Shown: piece by piece, positions 61,366-64,000 of the stretch
Numbering within the stretch: the stretch's first letter is position 1
Layout: each line of letters opens with the position of its first letter
Assembly: GCF_900156265.1 (NCBI RefSeq)
Contig: NZ_FTNE01000001.1
Span: 78,424-142,423, forward strand
Length of the DNA: 64,000 nt
DNA from: Acidiphilium rubrum
GTDB lineage: Bacteria; Pseudomonadota; Alphaproteobacteria; Acetobacterales; Acetobacteraceae
Reading direction: 5' to 3'
The notes under the pieces: generated by a model
The model's database searches: none
Told to the model about the DNA's origin: nothing
Seen by the model: only the letters and a program-made list of their open reading frames with translations
Position numbers and translations under genes: made by a program

Positions 61366-64000
61366 ATGACCCATTCCACAATTCCGCGTGCAACGATTCG
61401 CCTGCAATTCCACAAGGGCTTCACGCTCGATGACGGTGCGGCCGTCATTCCCTATGCCGCCGCGCTGGGAATGAGCCATCTATATGCCTCGCCGATCCTG
61501 AAGGCGCGGCCCGGCTCGACCCATGGCTACGACATCGTCGATCATAACGCGATCAACCCCGAACTCGGGGGCGAAGCCGCGCTCGAGCGGCTGTCAGCGG
61601 TGTTGCGCGACCACGGCATGGGCCTGATCCTCGATATCGTGCCCAACCACATGGGCGTCGGCGGCAGCGACAATCAATGGTGGATGGATGTACTGGAATG
61701 GGGCCGCGCCAGCCGCTACGCCGATGCGTTCGACATCGACTGGACCCCGCCCGACCGCGCGCTGCACGGCAAGATCATGGCGCCGTTCCTGGGCGAATCC
61801 TATGGCGCCGCCTTGCAATCGGGCGATCTGCGCTTGTCCGCCGATGCGAAGGCTGGGCGGATTTCTGTCGTCTATCACGAGCACGAATTTCCGCTTTCGC
61901 CAGCCGGCATGGCAATCGTGCTGAAGGCAGCGCCGCGCCGCTTCGCCGATGCCATCGCACATTTCACCGGTGCCGCCGATCTGATCGACCGTCCGGACAT
62001 CGCCCGCCCGCTGGCCGAAACCGCCCGCGCCCGCCTGATCGCGGCGCTGGCAACGCCGCACGGCGCAGCCGGCCTGGTCACCGTGCTGGCCCGCTACGAG
62101 CCGACCACGCCGGATGGCATCCGCCGTCTGCACGAATTGCTCGAAACCCAGAATTATCGCCTCGCCTACTGGCGCGCCGCCGCGGATGAAATCAACTGGC
62201 GCCGGTTTTTCGACATCAACACCCTGGCCGGCATCCGCGCCGAAATACCCTGGGTGTTCGACCAGAGTCACAAGCTCATCCTCGATCTTTACGCACGCGG
62301 CGTGATCGATGGCGTGCGCGTCGATCACGTCGATGGGCTGGCCGACCCCCGCGCCTATTGCCGCAAGCTACGCCGCGCACTGACCGCCGCGGGCAAGTCG
62401 CGCCCGTCCAGCGCGGCGGCGGGGCCACCCTATATCATCGTCGAAAAAATCCTGGCGCCGCACGAACGCCTGCGCGCCGACTGGCTGACCGATGGCACCA
62501 CGGGCTACGATTTCATGAACGAGGTCGCAGCCGTGCTGCACGACCCTGATGGTGGCGAACCGCTCGCCGCACTCTGGCACACACTCACGGGCCGCAGCGC
62601 GGAGTTCGACCCCGAGGAACGCGACGCCCGCCGCCAGGTGCTCCGCGACAATCTCACCAGTGAATGGAACGGCACAGCCGCCCTGCTGCATCGCCTCGCC
62701 GGTGCAGATTTGGCGACGCGGGATATTTCCCTCACCGCCCTGCGCCGCGCCCTTGCCGAATTGCTGGTCCATTTTCCGATCTATCGCATTTACGCCGGTG
62801 CCGGCGGCAGCACGAGTACCGATGAGCAGACGATGGACTGGGCGCTGGCGCGCGCCCGGCGCAGCTTTCGCGTCGCCGACCGCGGCCTGCTGAACCAGAT
62901 CCGCCATTGGCTCGCCGATCGGCCGCTGGCGCGCGAACCGCTGGAAACCCGCGCCCTGCACCGCCGGGCGATGGTCCGGTTTCAGCAATTATCCGCCCCC
63001 GTCGCCGCAAAATCGGTCGAGGATACCGCCTTTTACCGCTATGGCCGGCTGATTTCGCGCAACGAGGTCGGCAGCACGCCGGCGCAATTCGCCCTCACGC
63101 CGGGTGCCTTCCACGCCGCCCAGCAGCAGCGCGCCGCAACCCTGCCGCACGCCATGCTGGCTACCGCGACGCATGACCACAAGCGCGGCGAGGACACCCG
63201 CATCCGCCTCGCGGTGCTGTCGGAAATCCCCGATGAATGGCAGGCCGCCCTGGCGCGCTGGATGCGCCTGAACAGCGGCTTGACGCGGGATCTCGATGCC
63301 GGCCGCGCACCCAGCGAGGCCGACGAGATCATGCTGTATCAGACCCTGATCGCCGCCTGGCCGCTCGGTGCCGCACCCGATGGCAGCGGCGATTTCCGTG
63401 ATCGTGTCTGGGGCTGGTGGGAAAAATCGATCCGCGAGGCGAAGCTCCGCTCCGAATGGGCCGCACCCGATGAAGCCTATGAGGATGCCTGCCGCCAGTT
63501 TCTCGATGGCGTGTTCGATACCAGCCGCGCCACCGCCACCTTGGGCGAAATCGCCGCCTTCGCGCGCCGCATCGGCCCGGCCGGCGCGCTCAACGGGCTT
63601 GCTCAGACGGTTCTGAAATTCACCGTCCCCGGCGTGCCTGATCTTTATCAAGGCACCGAATTCTGGGACCAGAGTCTGGTCGATCCCGACAATCGCCGGC
63701 CGGTCGATTTCCCCGCCCGTGTCGCCGCGTTGTCCGCCAACCGGATGCCATCGCTCGATTCCTGGGAAAACGGCGACGTCAAACAGCGCGTGATCGCGCG
63801 CCTGCTGTCATGCCGCGCCGAACACCCATCGCTGTTCGCCGAAGCCGGCTATACGGCGCTCGACCTCACCGGCACCCATGCGGCACATGGCCTTGCCTTC
63901 GCGCGCACCCATGGCACGCGCACCCTGATCGTTGCCGTTTCACGTCTCGCGGCACCCTTGCTCGATGGCGTGCCACAACCGCTGATCCCTCCAGCCGACT
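61366..64000 (+). CDS. treY: malto-oligosyltrehalose synthase (runs off the right edge)
   Basis: At least 878 residues of TreY, open to the window edge. It isomerises the reducing-end alpha-1,4 bond of malto-oligosaccharides to an alpha,alpha-1,1 bond, making malto-oligosyltrehalose for TreZ. It begins MTHSTIPRATIRLQFHKGF. It then has SHLYASPILKARPGSTHGYD, DIVPNHMGV, the nucleophile Asp in GVRVDHVDGLADP, Glu in IIVEKIL and Asp in THDHKRGEDTRIRL. FTVPGVPDLYQGTEFWD lies near the C-terminal end. Only the last part of the C-terminal beta domain should be missing. It is the seventh gene of the operon. Confidence 0.95.
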   Translation, partial: MTHSTIPRATIRLQFHKGFTLDDGAAVIPYAAALGMSHLYASPILKARPGSTHGYDIVDHNAINPELGGEAALERLSAVLRDHGMGLILDIVPNHMGVGGSDNQWWMDVLEWGRASRYADAFDIDWTPPDRALHGKIMAPFLGESYGAALQSGDLRLSADAKAGRISVVYHEHEFPLSPAGMAIVLKAAPRRFADAIAHFTGAADLIDRPDIARPLAETARARLIAALATPHGAAGLVTVLARYEPTTPDGIRRLHELLETQNYRLAYWRAAADEINWRRFFDINTLAGIRAEIPWVFDQSHKLILDLYARGVIDGVRVDHVDGLADPRAYCRKLRRALTAAGKSRPSSAAAGPPYIIVEKILAPHERLRADWLTDGTTGYDFMNEVAAVLHDPDGGEPLAALWHTLTGRSAEFDPEERDARRQVLRDNLTSEWNGTAALLHRLAGADLATRDISLTALRRALAELLVHFPIYRIYAGAGGSTSTDEQTMDWALARARRSFRVADRGLLNQIRHWLADRPLAREPLETRALHRRAMVRFQQLSAPVAAKSVEDTAFYRYGRLISRNEVGSTPAQFALTPGAFHAAQQQRAATLPHAMLATATHDHKRGEDTRIRLAVLSEIPDEWQAALARWMRLNSGLTRDLDAGRAPSEADEIMLYQTLIAAWPLGAAPDGSGDFRDRVWGWWEKSIREAKLRSEWAAPDEAYEDACRQFLDGVFDTSRATATLGEIAAFARRIGPAGALNGLAQTVLKFTVPGVPDLYQGTEFWDQSLVDPDNRRPVDFPARVAALSANRMPSLDSWENGDVKQRVIARLLSCRAEHPSLFAEAGYTALDLTGTHAAHGLAFARTHGTRTLIVAVSRLAAPLLDGVPQPLIPPAD

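Overview
This is a GC-rich stretch of a bacterial chromosome with tightly packed operons. Many gene joints use an ATGA or GTGA overlap of start and stop codons. The gene families point to an alphaproteobacterium, most likely of the family Acetobacteraceae (an Acidiphilium-like acidophile). That placement is inferred from gene content and has not been tested with a phylogeny.

The left third (1-17.4 kb) holds mostly housekeeping genes. In order there are a truncated basic protein, a LysM membrane protein, a LOG-family phosphoribohydrolase, and a leftward set hisG-hisD-infA-maf-rng-like-yacG. Next come a secreted-type metalloprotease fused to a Hint domain and a divergent TonB-dependent receptor. 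An HMG-CoA-lyase-like/CoA-transferase pair, radC-comM, a RidA-family gene and a histidine-rich CHAP-domain protein follow. Two copies of a roughly 120-bp double-hairpin palindromic element, and a half copy near 43.3 kb, lie between genes.

The middle (17.4-31.8 kb) is one leftward complex I operon, nuoA-B-CD-E-F-G-H-I-J-K-L-M-N. It has the fused nuoCD and the N7 cluster motif in NuoG that are familiar from the E. coli enzyme. A short upstream reading frame with a good ribosome binding site overlaps the nuoA start. Upstream of an AT-rich presumed promoter lies a 77-base poly-G tract, then tRNA-Asn(GUU) and tRNA-Leu(CAA).

From 32.5 to 46.7 kb there are a large two-domain glycosyltransferase, rpmI-rplT, and a metallophosphoesterase/glycosyltransferase pair. 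That pair resembles PlcP/Agt lipid-remodelling genes and is preceded by a near-consensus Pho box. After it come a GNAT/SnoaL-like pair, an NADP-dependent oxidoreductase, and a branched-chain-amino-acid-type ABC transporter operon ending in an amidase.

The right end (46.9-64 kb) is one rightward operon for trehalose and alpha-glucan: glgE, a treS-maltokinase fusion, glgB, glgX, treZ, malQ and treY (cut by the window edge). Together these could turn trehalose into maltose 1-phosphate and then branched glucan, and turn glucan back into trehalose through TreY/TreZ. The GlgE protein carries an extra N-terminal amylase-like domain that looks catalytically dead.
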